The notes under the pieces were generated by a model. That model was not told the origin of the DNA. It did not search any database and saw nothing but the letters and a program-made list of their open reading frames with translations. Shown here piece by piece: positions 33,401 to 42,689 of a stretch of 64,000 nucleotides of DNA. Source of the stretch: an uncultured Bacteroidales bacterium (lineage in GTDB: Bacteria; Bacteroidota; Bacteroidia; Bacteroidales; Paludibacteraceae); assembly GCA_946187695.1 (NCBI GenBank), contig CAMHSB010000001.1, positions 124,001-188,000 of the forward strand, given 5' to 3'. Positions within the stretch are counted from its first letter, which is position 1. Every line of letters starts with the position of its first letter. The position numbers and the translations under genes were made by a program.

Positions 33401-35266
33401 TTATCTGCCCATAAGTACCAATAATACGCTCACATCATTCGGACTTACACCCGGAATACGTTGGGCCTCGCCGATGGATTTGGGCTGGATTCGACTGAGT
33501 TTTTGCCGTGCTTCAGTGCTTAGACTTTGTATCTCATCATAATTGAATCCGTCGGGAATGCGTATCTGGTCCAAGCGTTGTAACTTGGCCGCTTCTATTT
33601 GCTCGCGTTTGATATAACCGGCATATTTGATTTGGATCTCGCAACTCTCCACGATCTCATCGGAGGTAAGTGCTGTTTTGGCTTTTAGTTCCGGAAGTAC
33701 TTCTGCCAAAGCCTTGATGCTTACCTGCGGACGTAATGCCAAATCGGAAATTTTGCAGCCCTCATGAAGGGCAGAACTGCCAATCGATTCGAGCCAGTTG
33801 TCGACCGTGCCCTTATGCACTACTGTCTGCTTCATATACTCGATGAAATCGGCGCAAGCGTTTTGCTTTTGGCAGAGTAAGTCATACCGTTCCCGATCGG
33901 CAAGCCCCATCTCGTAACTACGTTTGGTGAGCCGCTCGTCGGCATTATCTTGACGTAGTAAGATTCTGTACTCGGCGCGGGAGGTGAACATACGGTAGGG
34001 TTCGTCCACGCCTTTGTTGACCAAATCGTCGATCAGCACGCCGATATAACTCTCGTTGCGTCCCATGGTGAAGGGCGCTCCTCCATGCACATTGATGTGT
34101 GCATTCACGCCGGCTACCAATCCCTGACCCGCTGCCTCTTCATAGCCGGTGGTACCGTTGATTTGTCCGGCAAAAAACAGATTTTTAATCTGTTTTGTCT
34201 CCAATGTATGATGCAGTTGGGTGGGGTCAAAGAAGTCATATTCAATGGCGTACCCGGGACGGTAGAGCACGACGTTTTCCAATCCTTTGATGGTGCGCAG
34301 GCCGGCTAACTGCACCTGCCAGGGTAGACTGCTGGAGAAACCATTGACGTAGTACTCGTTGCTATCCACTCCTTCCGGCTCGAGGAAGATCTGGTGGGCG
34401 TCCTTGTCGGCAAAAGTAACGATTTTCGTTTCGATACTCGGGCAATAACGGGGACCGATACTTTGGATTTGTCCGTTGAAAAGAGGCGAATCTTTCAGTC
34501 CGGCACGGAGTGCTTCATGGGTGGATGGATTGGTGTAGGTAATCCAGCACGGCATCTGTTTGAGTTCGCGATGCACGGACGGGAGGTAACTGAACTGATG
34601 CCAGTCGTTATCGCCGTCTTGACGAATCAGTTTATCGAAACGGATGGACCGTGCATCGATACGTGCAGGTGTACCTGTTTTCATCCGATCGGCCTGGAAA
34701 CCTAATTCAACTAACTGTTCCGTAAGCCCATAAGAGGCTGGTTCAGAGATACGACCACCCTTGACTTGAGTCTTACCGCAGTGCATGAGCCCGTTGAGGA
34801 ACGTGCCGTTGGTAAGCACCACTGCTTGCGCTTCCATCTCGATGCCCAACATCGTCTTGACACCGAAGACCTTATTATCTTTGATAATAAGAGAGGTTAC
34901 GATATCCTGCCAAATATGCAGGTTGTCGGTGTGACTGAGCACCTTAATCCATTCTTCGATGAAGCGTTTGCGGTCGCTCTGACTGCGTGGGCTCCACATA
35001 GCAGGCCCCTTACTCTGGTTGAGCATGCGGAACTGGATGGCGCTGCGGTCGGTGACGATACCCATCTGTCCGCCGAGTGCATCGATCTCGCGCACGATCT
35101 GCCCTTTAGCGATACCGCCTACGGCAGGATTACAACTCATCTGGGCAATCTTATTCATGTCCATCGTGATAAGCAGTGTCTTACTACCCATCCGGGCAGC
35201 TGCACTGGCGGCTTCACAACCGGCATGGCCGGCCCCGACTACTATCACATCGTATTTGAAATCCAT
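33401..35266 (-). CDS. mnmG: tRNA uridine-5-carboxymethylaminomethyl modification enzyme, FAD subunit
   Basis: 621 residues (GidA). FAD-binding VVGAGHAGCEAA at the N-terminus, MSCNPAVGGIAKG, KTGTPARID, and the C-terminal helical domain (IRIPDGFNYDEIQSLS). With MnmE it modifies the wobble uridine (mnm5/cmnm5U34). It is co-oriented with yraN and precedes the parS site. mnmG near the replication origin is common in bacteria, in line with that site. Confidence 0.97.
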   Translation of the reverse strand: MDFKYDVIVVGAGHAGCEAASAAARMGSKTLLITMDMNKIAQMSCNPAVGGIAKGQIVREIDALGGQMGIVTDRSAIQFRMLNQSKGPAMWSPRSQSDRKRFIEEWIKVLSHTDNLHIWQDIVTSLIIKDNKVFGVKTMLGIEMEAQAVVLTNGTFLNGLMHCGKTQVKGGRISEPASYGLTEQLVELGFQADRMKTGTPARIDARSIRFDKLIRQDGDNDWHQFSYLPSVHRELKQMPCWITYTNPSTHEALRAGLKDSPLFNGQIQSIGPRYCPSIETKIVTFADKDAHQIFLEPEGVDSNEYYVNGFSSSLPWQVQLAGLRTIKGLENVVLYRPGYAIEYDFFDPTQLHHTLETKQIKNLFFAGQINGTTGYEEAAGQGLVAGVNAHINVHGGAPFTMGRNESYIGVLIDDLVNKGVDEPYRMFTSRAEYRILLRQDNADERLTKRSYEMGLADRERYDLLCQKQNACADFIEYMKQTVVHKGTVDNWLESIGSSALHEGCKISDLALRPQVSIKALAEVLPELKAKTALTSDEIVESCEIQIKYAGYIKREQIEAAKLQRLDQIRIPDGFNYDEIQSLSTEARQKLSRIQPKSIGEAQRIPGVSPNDVSVLLVLMGR

Positions 35267-35268
35267 AA

Positions 35269-35724
35269 CTATTTACGTCTTGTTCCTATTGTCTTGTTGC
35301 GGTGGGTCCATCGGCTCTGTCCATTAAAAAAGCCCGTATTCACCGACTTTATTTCGGGATGAAATGCATTCTCCATATGGCATCGGTAAGTAATTTGTTG
35401 CGTCTGCGGATCCACTAAAATACCGATGATATCAAACCGCAGGGATTTATCCGTTTTGCGGTGTTTGATATAGGCATTGCCTGCCGCTATCATGCGTCTT
35501 TTCTTGTTCTCATCCACGTACTCTTCCGGTCGGATCTCCCCGTACAGAGTTGTGCGCGCTTTTACTTCCACAAAAACAATCTCCGCCTTACTCTCTGCAA
35601 TCAGGTCGATCTCCAGATGTCCCATCCGCCAATTATGCTCTAAGACCTTAAAGCCTTTTTGTTCCAGCATCCTGGCTGCTTCCGCTTCACCAATAATTCC
35701 TATGGGGTCTGTTACAAAAGCCAT
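35269..35724 (-). CDS. yraN: YraN/UPF0102 endonuclease-like protein
   Basis: 151 residues from the ATG at 35724 (MAFVTDPIG), 2 bp beyond the rodA stop; the longer in-frame ORF runs into rodA and is not used. Motifs G-x-x-GE-x-AA (GIIGEAEAARML), NWRMGHLEIDLIA and IVFVEVKAR form a PD-(D/E)xK-like active site. The C-terminal 25 residues (SVNTGFFNGQSRW onward) go beyond the usual family end. Cytoplasmic; role in DNA processing suspected but unproven. Confidence 0.88.
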   Translation of the reverse strand: MAFVTDPIGIIGEAEAARMLEQKGFKVLEHNWRMGHLEIDLIAESKAEIVFVEVKARTTLYGEIRPEEYVDENKKRRMIAAGNAYIKHRKTDKSLRFDIIGILVDPQTQQITYRCHMENAFHPEIKSVNTGFFNGQSRWTHRNKTIGTRRK

Positions 35725-35726
35725 AC

Positions 35727-37190
35727 TTATCGCAATTGCTCCATACGCGCTGCATCCAAACGCAGCAGGATGAATAATAAGAGCGTAAAGCCCCACAACG
35801 AACTACCGCCATAGCTGAAGAACGGTAGCGGGATACCGATCACCGGCAAGAGACCTAACACCATTCCGACATTGATCGTGAGGTGGAAAAGGAAGATGCT
35901 GGCGACGGCATAGGCGTATATCTGGGTAGAGGTGTTGCGTTGGCGTTCGGCGATCTCAATCAAGCGCAAGATAAAGAACAGATAAACCAATAAAACACCG
36001 ATGGATCCGACAAAACCCCACTCTTCACCGACGGTACAGAAGATGAAATCCGTGTCTTGTTCGGGCACAAATTGGAGTTTGGTTTGGGTACCGTTCAGGT
36101 ATCCTTTTCCCAAGAATCTACCCGAACCGATGGCAATACGTGCCTGATTGACGTTATAGCCCGCACCGGCCGGATCTTCTTTCATGCCCAACAACACCTC
36201 GATACGGATACGTTGGTGGGGTTGGAGTACTTTCTGAAACACAAAATCGCAGGCTTGCGTATAGCCGATGCAGAACAGACTGAACAGCGCTACCAACAGC
36301 AAGATATACTTGCGCCAATAGATGCTGATAAATACGGTATATAGTGCCAGAGCTACCACGATGCCGACGGAGATCCAGTCAAACGGAACGGTTACCCATA
36401 TATTGATCAAAAGGCATATGCCGTACACAAGGAAGACGCTACCAATTAGGATCAGGGCTTGCCAACGCATACGATGCTCTTTGCATATAAAATAGATTTC
36501 TACGGCGGCTAAGAGCAGCATGCAACTCAGCATGCCGACACTGCCGCTACCCAAAGGCAAAGCGATTCCGCCGAAACGGATACTGATGATAAAGAGTGCC
36601 ACGGCAGCCACGCATATCCATAGTACATAGCCGCTCATTCCTTGCCGATAGAAAACGAGGAGGAAAGCCGCAAAGACGAGTGCCGAACCGGTCTCTTTCT
36701 GCAGCACTATGATGATGAGCGCCGGTACGCCAATGAGTGCAAAAGGTACGATCAGATCGCGCCAAGTGCGTATTTTATACTCGTAGCGCCCCATGTATTT
36801 GGCGACGGCTAAGGCCACGATACACTTGGCGAACTCCGCCGGTTGCAGACTGACCGGTCCGAGGGAGATCCAGGACAGAGAACCCTTGATGTCGTGTGCT
36901 AAGAAGGGGGTGGCCAATAGAAGTAATAGCATGGCACCGTATGCAAAATAAGCCAGCACATCGTAGGTCTTATAGTCGATGAGTAGCAGGATAATGCCCA
37001 TGATGAGGGAACCGATGATCCATGTGAACTGCTTACCGGCGCGGTTGGAGAAATCGAAGATGCTCGTTTGGTCAAAGGTATAGCTGGCACCGTAGATATT
37101 GAGCCAACCGAAGAAGACCAGCACCAGGAAGATGCCGATGGTGATCCAATCTACGTTTTGCCATATGTTACCACTTCTTGACGCTCTCAT
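35727..37190 (-). CDS. rodA: Peptidoglycan glycosyltransferase RodA
   Basis: 487 residues, SEDS family with about ten or more helices. Diagnostic segments: LGPVSLQPAEFAK, GRFLGKGYLNGTQTKLQFVPEQDTDFIF and the C-terminal GIPLPFFSYGGSS. It polymerises lipid II together with PBP2 for lateral wall growth. The central loop (about 190-300) carries extra helices compared with E. coli RodA, a feature often seen in Bacteroidota. Its start overlaps the mrdA end by 23 nt. Confidence 0.96.
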   Translation of the reverse strand: MRASRSGNIWQNVDWITIGIFLVLVFFGWLNIYGASYTFDQTSIFDFSNRAGKQFTWIIGSLIMGIILLLIDYKTYDVLAYFAYGAMLLLLLATPFLAHDIKGSLSWISLGPVSLQPAEFAKCIVALAVAKYMGRYEYKIRTWRDLIVPFALIGVPALIIIVLQKETGSALVFAAFLLVFYRQGMSGYVLWICVAAVALFIISIRFGGIALPLGSGSVGMLSCMLLLAAVEIYFICKEHRMRWQALILIGSVFLVYGICLLINIWVTVPFDWISVGIVVALALYTVFISIYWRKYILLLVALFSLFCIGYTQACDFVFQKVLQPHQRIRIEVLLGMKEDPAGAGYNVNQARIAIGSGRFLGKGYLNGTQTKLQFVPEQDTDFIFCTVGEEWGFVGSIGVLLVYLFFILRLIEIAERQRNTSTQIYAYAVASIFLFHLTINVGMVLGLLPVIGIPLPFFSYGGSSLWGFTLLLFILLRLDAARMEQLR

Positions 37191-38988
37191 TGAGTACCGT
37201 TTCTCCTATTCGTCTTCTTAAATCTCTGCGTTTGACTTCGCCCGTCAGATACTGCTCGATCATCATGCTGGCTACCGGGCAGGCCCACGTAGCACCAAAA
37301 CCTGCGTTCTCCACCACCACCGCTACGGCAATCTGCGGATCCTCCACCGGTGCAAAACCGATGAAGATAGCATGGTCGCGTCCGTGCGGGTTCTGAGCCG
37401 TTCCGGTTTTTCCCGCCATATGCAGACTATCTACCGCATAGTGACGTCCTGTTCCGTAGATCATCACGCGGTTCATGCCCTCTTTGACTACCTCAAAATG
37501 GTGCTTGTGAATGTCCAGATTGTGCCGATGAATCCGCATGGAATCGTTCTTGTTGAGGTGCGGAGAGATATAGTAACCTTCGTTGGCTATACAAGCTGCC
37601 TGGTTGGCTAACTGCAGTGGTGTCACGAGGATCTCACCCTGACCGATACTGAGTGAACGGATGGTGATGGCTTTCCAGCCGTCTTTGCCGTAGAACTTAT
37701 CGTACAACTGAGTGCTCGGAATACTTCCGGACGATTGTTCGGCAAGGTCCGTGTCGGTGAATTTCTGTCCCAAACCGAACTGCATCACCGCGTTGCGCCA
37801 TTTTTCATAAGGCTTATGGATATCTTTGTCTCTGTTCAGCAGATCCCGGAAAGCGCACCAGAAATAGGGGTTACAACTCTGCTCAATCGCCCGGTCCAAA
37901 GCTACCGGCGAGCCGTGATGGTGCGTACATTTGATGGGCGTACTACCCGGACCGGAACAGGGATAGAGGGTGTTGGGCGTGATGGCCCCTTGCTCCAAGC
38001 ACACGAGGGATTGGATCGTTTTGAAGGTCGATCCGGGCGGGTACATCGCTTGGGTGGCGCGGTTCATGAGCGGTTTAGTGGGGTCATGGAGGAGCTTGTT
38101 GTAGTTCTTACTGCGCTCTTTACCTACCAGCACTTTGGGGTTCCATCCCGGATTGGAAACGAGTGCCAGTATCTCGCCTGTCTTCGGTTCGATCGCCACT
38201 GCGCTACCGATCTTACCGGCTAACAGTTCTTCGGCCAGCATCTGCAGCCGGATATCGAGGGTGGTGTACAGGTCCGTTCCGGCTTTGGCCGTCCGGTCCA
38301 GCTCACCGTCTTGGTAGCTACCTTGAATACGACCCTTCACGTCGCGCATCAGCACCTCGATACCTTTCTCGCCGCGCAGCTGTTTCTCGTAGGTGCGCTC
38401 CAGTCCGTCACGACCGGAGTAATCGCCGCGGATGTAATAATCGTCGCGGTCAATATCGTTTTGACTCACTTCACCGACGGAACCCAACACATGGGCCGCG
38501 GCTTTGTAGGTATAATCACGAAGTGTACGTTTCTGGATATCTACACCGGGGAAGAGAAACAACTCTTCCTGCAGGGTGGCGATATCCTCTTTTTTGAGCT
38601 GACTCATGAACACCTGCGGTGTCCATCGGGAATAACCGCGGTTCTTGCGCCGGTCTTTGATCTCCACCAGCCGCTCGTCAAACTCTTCCCTGCTGATGTC
38701 CAGACAGCGGCAGAAAGCTGTCGTGTCCCAGTCTTTCCCCATCTCACGCATAGTCATCGTGATCTCATAGATAGGCTGGTTGAACACCAACAACTCACCG
38801 TTACGGTCGTAAATCAGACCGCGAGAAGGATAGATTATATGCTTAACCAAGGCGTTATTGTCCGCCTGATCTTTGGTCGATTGGTCGATGATTTGCAGAT
38901 AGAATAACCGGACTATATACACCAATACAATCAGCACGGCGATGCCGCTGATTACATACCGGCGTCTATAGAACTGGTCGTTAATCAT
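37168..38988 (-). CDS. mrdA: Penicillin-binding protein 2 (transpeptidase)
   Basis: 606 residues. One N-terminal membrane anchor (YVISGIAVLIVLVYIVRLFYL), dimerisation domain (YPSRGLIYDRNGELL), and a transpeptidase domain with the active-site Ser in PPGSTFK (about 319), SCN (about 371) and KTGTAQN (about 525). It works with RodA in elongasome peptidoglycan synthesis. Overlaps mreD by 4 nt. Confidence 0.96.
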   Translation of the reverse strand: MINDQFYRRRYVISGIAVLIVLVYIVRLFYLQIIDQSTKDQADNNALVKHIIYPSRGLIYDRNGELLVFNQPIYEITMTMREMGKDWDTTAFCRCLDISREEFDERLVEIKDRRKNRGYSRWTPQVFMSQLKKEDIATLQEELFLFPGVDIQKRTLRDYTYKAAAHVLGSVGEVSQNDIDRDDYYIRGDYSGRDGLERTYEKQLRGEKGIEVLMRDVKGRIQGSYQDGELDRTAKAGTDLYTTLDIRLQMLAEELLAGKIGSAVAIEPKTGEILALVSNPGWNPKVLVGKERSKNYNKLLHDPTKPLMNRATQAMYPPGSTFKTIQSLVCLEQGAITPNTLYPCSGPGSTPIKCTHHHGSPVALDRAIEQSCNPYFWCAFRDLLNRDKDIHKPYEKWRNAVMQFGLGQKFTDTDLAEQSSGSIPSTQLYDKFYGKDGWKAITIRSLSIGQGEILVTPLQLANQAACIANEGYYISPHLNKNDSMRIHRHNLDIHKHHFEVVKEGMNRVMIYGTGRHYAVDSLHMAGKTGTAQNPHGRDHAIFIGFAPVEDPQIAVAVVVENAGFGATWACPVASMMIEQYLTGEVKRRDLRRRIGETVLNESVKKW

Positions 38989-39479
38989 CTGTATTCTACA
39001 AAGTTATAGGCGATAATAACGGTAAGGGTAATGATACTGCTTACCACCGTCTCCAGGAGCACAAATCCGATATGCTGCCAACTCCATGCGGCCAGACTGA
39101 AGACCGTCAGATGGTGGATTACTACGAGAATAACCGCATATTTGATTAGGGCTTCGATACCGATTGCTCGCAGGCTTATTTGCTCGTTGAGTCGGTCTTT
39201 ATCGTTGACGATCGAGCCCAAGAGATAAGGGCGGATGAACATGATCAGGATACAAGCGGCCATGTGGACACCTAAGGAATTACAGAACACGTCCATGATG
39301 AGTCCGACCGCGGCGCCGATGAGCATGTCCACGTTGTGCGGTAAGGTGATCTGCATCATGAGTAGGCACAGGATATAGATATACGGGTGGCACGCCCCCC
39401 ACAGTTGCAGTTGGTCAAAGAGTAAGACCTGCAACAGCATAATCAGCGCATAGCGTCCGAATTGTTTAGTCCATTCCAT
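38985..39479 (-). CDS. mreD: Rod shape-determining membrane protein MreD
   Basis: 164 residues, mostly hydrophobic (about five helices). The family is weakly conserved, and assignment rests on size, topology and position between mreC (14-nt overlap) and mrdA (4-nt overlap). GAAVGLIMDVFCNSLGVHM resembles the conserved MreD core. Confidence 0.9.
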   Translation of the reverse strand: MEWTKQFGRYALIMLLQVLLFDQLQLWGACHPYIYILCLLMMQITLPHNVDMLIGAAVGLIMDVFCNSLGVHMAACILIMFIRPYLLGSIVNDKDRLNEQISLRAIGIEALIKYAVILVVIHHLTVFSLAAWSWQHIGFVLLETVVSSIITLTVIIAYNFVEYR

Positions 39480-40257
39480 TTGTCAACTCCTCCAATTCTT
39501 TTTGATCGGCGTTTTGTACTACTTCTACGTATTTGAGTCGTTTGAAGTTCGTGCTCAAACGCACGCAAATCGTATGGTACGAATCGCCTTCTTTTAATGT
39601 GCTGTTTTCTACGATTCCAACGGGAATTCCTTCCGGGAAAACCGGACTTAAACCGCTGGTGATGATCGTGTCTCCCGGATTAACCACCATATGGGCGGAT
39701 ACATCGGCAAGCAAGGCGAACCGATTGTCTTTACCGTCCCATTTCAGGGTACCGAGATAGTCGTTTTTCGCAAAGCGGCAACTGATATTCGACATGGTGT
39801 TGATAACGGGTAGCACCACGCTGTAGTGCGGGCCCACCGTTTTGACGATGCCTACGACACCCTCTTCATTGCGGATACCCTGACCGCGTTGAATACCGTC
39901 TTTGCTTCCGCGATTAATGGTCAGGTAGTTATGCAGACGGTCGGTAGTCATCTGAACCACCTTGGCGCTCTCGTAATGAATAACCGCTGCGTTTTCCTCC
40001 GAATCCATCGAGGTAATCCGGTTGCGCAAGGCTACATTCTCTGCAGCCAGTTGTTCGTTTTGTGCACGGAGATTGAAGTACCCGCGGATATCGCTTACCA
40101 CGGCATTCTGCCACGCCACGAACTCGTTAGCCGTACTGAGAATACTGCTTCGGGGGTAAGCGCTATTCATGCTGATAAGCAAAAAGGCAGCAACTTCCAG
40201 GAGCAGAAATACCAGAAAGTTGCTGTATCGCAGCAGTATTTTAAGCAGCGTCTGCAT
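39466..40257 (-). CDS. mreC: Rod shape-determining protein MreC
   Basis: 263 residues. An N-terminal anchor (NFLVFLLLEVAAFLLI) is followed by a periplasmic coiled coil (RAQNEQLAAENVALRNRI) and a beta-barrel pair (GIRNEEGVVGIVKTVGPHYSVVLP, GDTIITSGLSPVFPEGIPVG). It scaffolds PBP2-RodA on the periplasmic side. 16 bp after mreB. Confidence 0.95.
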   Translation of the reverse strand: MQTLLKILLRYSNFLVFLLLEVAAFLLISMNSAYPRSSILSTANEFVAWQNAVVSDIRGYFNLRAQNEQLAAENVALRNRITSMDSEENAAVIHYESAKVVQMTTDRLHNYLTINRGSKDGIQRGQGIRNEEGVVGIVKTVGPHYSVVLPVINTMSNISCRFAKNDYLGTLKWDGKDNRFALLADVSAHMVVNPGDTIITSGLSPVFPEGIPVGIVENSTLKEGDSYHTICVRLSTNFKRLKYVEVVQNADQKELEELTNGMD

Positions 40258-40273
40258 AGCTAACTACGGATGA

Positions 40274-41293
40274 TTAGCGCAGCAAGAATCCGAAGTTATT
40301 CACATTCTTGAGTGCTACACCGGTTCCGCGTGCTACGGAGTGCAGCGGGTCGTCCGCTACGTGGAACGGGATCGTGATCTTATCCGTCAGACGACGTGCC
40401 AAACCGTGCAGTAAAGCGCCACCGCCGGTGAGGTAGATACCGCGTTTCACGATGTCGGAATACAACTCCGGAGGCGTGGTCTCCAGTGCCTGAAGGATAG
40501 CGCCTTCGATCTTGCTCACACTCTTCTCGAGGCAGTGTGCAATCTCCTGGTAGCTGACAGGAACAGACATCGGAAGCGCCGTCACTTTATTCGGACCGAC
40601 AACAATGAAATCTTCCGGAGCATCCTCCAGTTCGGGCAGCGCCGAACCTACCTGGATCTTGATACGCTCGGCCGTCGGCTCGTCAATACGCAGGTTGTGC
40701 ATACGACCCATGTACTCGATAATATCCTGGTTGAAGTCATCACCGGCGATCTTGATCGATTTGTTGCTCACGATACCGCCTAGCGAGATAACAGCGATCT
40801 CCGTCGTACCACCACCTATATCCACGATCATGCAACCTTCCGGACTCTCTACGTCCAGTCCGATACCGATCGCTGCGGCCATCGGCTCGTAGATCATGTA
40901 GATGTCACGTCCGCCGGCGTGCTCCGAACTATCGCGCACGGCACGGATTTCCACTTCAGTCGAACCCGAAGGAATACATACTACCATGCGGATCGAGGGA
41001 GTGAAAAGACGCGCCTGCTTCGGGATCATCTTGATCATACCGCGAATCATCATCTCGCAGGCATAGAAGTCAGCGATCACACCGTCGCGGAGCGGACGTA
41101 CCGTGCGAATCATCGATCCGCCCTTACCAATCATCTGTTGTGCTTTACGGCCGACGGCAACCATTTTGTTGTCCGCCATCGAAATAGCCACTACCGACGG
41201 CTCATCCACCACGATCTTATCATCGCACATGATAATCGTGTTCGCCGTTCCCAAGTCAATGGCAATCTCTTGAGTAAAAGAAAAAAGTCCCAT
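40274..41293 (-). CDS. mreB: Actin-like cell shape protein MreB
   Basis: 339 residues. Phosphate-1 motif IAIDLGTANTII, MIVDIGGGTTEIAVISLGG (phosphate 2) and GIYLTGGGALLHG (adenosine). It polymerises under the inner membrane and positions the elongasome. First gene of the cell-shape cluster, with its own promoter about 70 nt upstream. Confidence 0.98.
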   Translation of the reverse strand: MGLFSFTQEIAIDLGTANTIIMCDDKIVVDEPSVVAISMADNKMVAVGRKAQQMIGKGGSMIRTVRPLRDGVIADFYACEMMIRGMIKMIPKQARLFTPSIRMVVCIPSGSTEVEIRAVRDSSEHAGGRDIYMIYEPMAAAIGIGLDVESPEGCMIVDIGGGTTEIAVISLGGIVSNKSIKIAGDDFNQDIIEYMGRMHNLRIDEPTAERIKIQVGSALPELEDAPEDFIVVGPNKVTALPMSVPVSYQEIAHCLEKSVSKIEGAILQALETTPPELYSDIVKRGIYLTGGGALLHGLARRLTDKITIPFHVADDPLHSVARGTGVALKNVNNFGFLLR

Positions 41294-41361
41294 TTTAGTA
41301 TTTTTTTGTCGTTATATCAGTCAAAATACTCCCGAAAAAGTGCATAATCCGGAAAATTGCG

Positions 41362-41392
41362 CAAAGTTACAACTTTTTTTTCATATATGCAA
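41362..41392 (-). promoter_or_regulatory. Promoter for the mreB operon
   Basis: The minus strand reads TTGCATATATG, then TAACTTTGCGC, with 20 nt between TTG and TA. Confidence 0.8.
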
Positions 41393-41445
41393 GCGCGCGC
41401 GTTTTTTTTTATTTTTTTTATAAAAAAGTGTTCTGTCGAAAAAGG

Positions 41446-41485
41446 ACACAAAAAAGGAGGATAACTTTTCGTCGTTATCCCCCTT
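41446..41485 (-). terminator. Rho-independent terminator of tRNA-Asn
   Basis: The minus strand has a 10-bp GC-containing stem (GGGGGATAAC with GTTATCCTCC, one mismatch) around an 8-nt loop, followed by six Ts. Confidence 0.8.
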
Positions 41486-41486
41486 G

Positions 41487-41560
41487 CGCTCCCTCTAGGA
41501 CTTGAACCTAGGACCCCCTGATTAACAGTCAGATGCTCTAACCGACTGAGCTAAGGAAGC
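41487..41560 (-). tRNA. tRNA-Asn (anticodon GTT)
   Basis: The acceptor arms GCTTCCT and AGGGAGC pair, with discriminator G. The D-arm is GCTCAGTCGGTTAGAGC, the anticodon stem CTGACT-GTTAA-TCAG centres on GTT, and the T-arm contains GGTTCAAGTCC. CCA is not encoded. Confidence 0.97.
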
Positions 41561-41571
41561 GAAATCGGCTG

Positions 41572-41602
41572 CAAAAGTACTGCTTTTTTTTTATATATGC
41601 AA
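41572..41602 (-). promoter_or_regulatory. Promoter for tRNA-Asn
   Basis: The minus strand reads TTGCATATATA, then TACTTTTGCAGCC, with 20 nt between TTG and TA, about 12 nt before the tRNA 5' end. Confidence 0.82.
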
Positions 41603-41623
41603 GTTTTTTTCAAAAAAAATTCG

Positions 41624-41631
41624 TATCTTTG
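41624..41631 (+). promoter_or_regulatory. Possible -7 box for the PfkB-plsC-holB operon
   Basis: TATCTTTGCAAAG fits the -7 box about 50 nt before the ATG at 41682. No TTG lies 20 nt upstream (a T-run is there instead), so the call is weaker than the others. Confidence 0.5.
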
Positions 41632-41681
41632 CAAAGTTTTTTGAAAATTAACCCCATTTTGGGCAAAAAAATAGAAAAATA

Positions 41682-42686
41682 ATGAAAAAAATTCTTGGTT
41701 TAGGTAACGCGTTGACGGATATCCTGCTCCAGGTGAGTGAGGATGATCTGCGTGAACTGGGTTTCCCGAAAGGAAGTATGAATCTCATCTCCCGGGAGCA
41801 GGCCGAACAGATCCAGTATCGTTTTATGTCTGTAAGAAGAAGAATGGTTGCCGGCGGTTCTGCCTCCAACACGATCAACTGTATCGCCTCCTTGGGTGGT
41901 AAGGCAGCGTTCATCGGTAAGATCGGAAACGATGAGGTGGGCGATTTCTATCGAGAAGACATGATCAAGAACGGAGTGAAACCGATTCTGTTAATCTCCC
42001 AGAGTTCGATGTCGGGTTTCTCGATCGTGCTGGTGACTCCGGATGGCGAGCGTACGTTTGCTACCTATCTGGGTGCGGCGGCCGAATTGTGTGCCGATGA
42101 TATCCAGAAAGATGCCTTCAACGGATTCGATATCTTCCATATTGAGGGCTATCTGGTGCAGAACCACGAGTTGTTGGAGAAATCGATCCGATTGGCCAAA
42201 GAGGCAGGATGTATGGTGTCGCTCGATCTGGCTTCCTATAACGTGATCAACGAGAACCATGCCTTCCTCAAGAAACTGGTCAAGCAGTATGTGGATATCG
42301 TCTTTGCCAACGAGGATGAGTCCTTTGCCTATACCCACCTCAATCCCGAGGAGTCGGTGCAGATGATTGCTGAGCAATGTGACATCGCGGTAGTGAAGGT
42401 AGGTAAGAACGGATCCTATGTACAGCAGGGAAGCAAGCGCCACCATATAGGGGCGATTACCACCAGTTGTACCGATTCCACCGGAGCTGGTGACTATTTC
42501 GCAGGTGGCTTTTTACATGCGCTAAGCGACGGTTTTGATATCCGTCGTTGTGCCGAGATCGGTACGATCGCAGCCGGGCGGGTCGTGGAGGTGGTCGGTA
42601 CCAAATTGCCGGATGATGCCTGGGAGGAGATCCGCCGTATATGTGCCCTTTACCGCGGATTTATGCAGAAATACGATAAGGAATAA
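41682..42686 (+). CDS. PfkB-family carbohydrate/nucleoside kinase
   Basis: 334 residues. Ribokinase fold: LGLGNALTDILLQV at the N-terminus, GGSASNTINCIASLGGKAAFIGKIGNDEVG, and the catalytic DSTGAGDYFAGGFL (anion hole and base Asp, about 267-280). Closest in layout to adenosine-kinase-like members, but the substrate is not certain. It heads an eight-gene operon that is otherwise unrelated metabolically. Confidence 0.92.
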   Translation: MKKILGLGNALTDILLQVSEDDLRELGFPKGSMNLISREQAEQIQYRFMSVRRRMVAGGSASNTINCIASLGGKAAFIGKIGNDEVGDFYREDMIKNGVKPILLISQSSMSGFSIVLVTPDGERTFATYLGAAAELCADDIQKDAFNGFDIFHIEGYLVQNHELLEKSIRLAKEAGCMVSLDLASYNVINENHAFLKKLVKQYVDIVFANEDESFAYTHLNPEESVQMIAEQCDIAVVKVGKNGSYVQQGSKRHHIGAITTSCTDSTGAGDYFAGGFLHALSDGFDIRRCAEIGTIAAGRVVEVVGTKLPDDAWEEIRRICALYRGFMQKYDKE

Positions 42687-42689
42687 GTT

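Larger units (their letters stand above)
41294..41681. other. 388-bp gap holding a tRNA gene and three promoters
   Basis: It contains the mreB promoter (41362-41392), an intrinsic terminator (41446-41485), tRNA-Asn with its promoter (41572-41602), and a weaker plus promoter for the PfkB-family operon (about 41624). No protein gene is seen. Confidence 0.85.

Noticed and set aside
33345..33542. A plus-strand ORF starting MFHVKQ between apt and mnmG
   Set aside because: The start is simply the translated parS palindrome and the rest is antisense to mnmG.
35725..35796. Longer N-terminus for yraN
   Set aside because: It would overlap rodA by 70 bp and adds residues without family similarity; the ATG at 35724 fits the family start.
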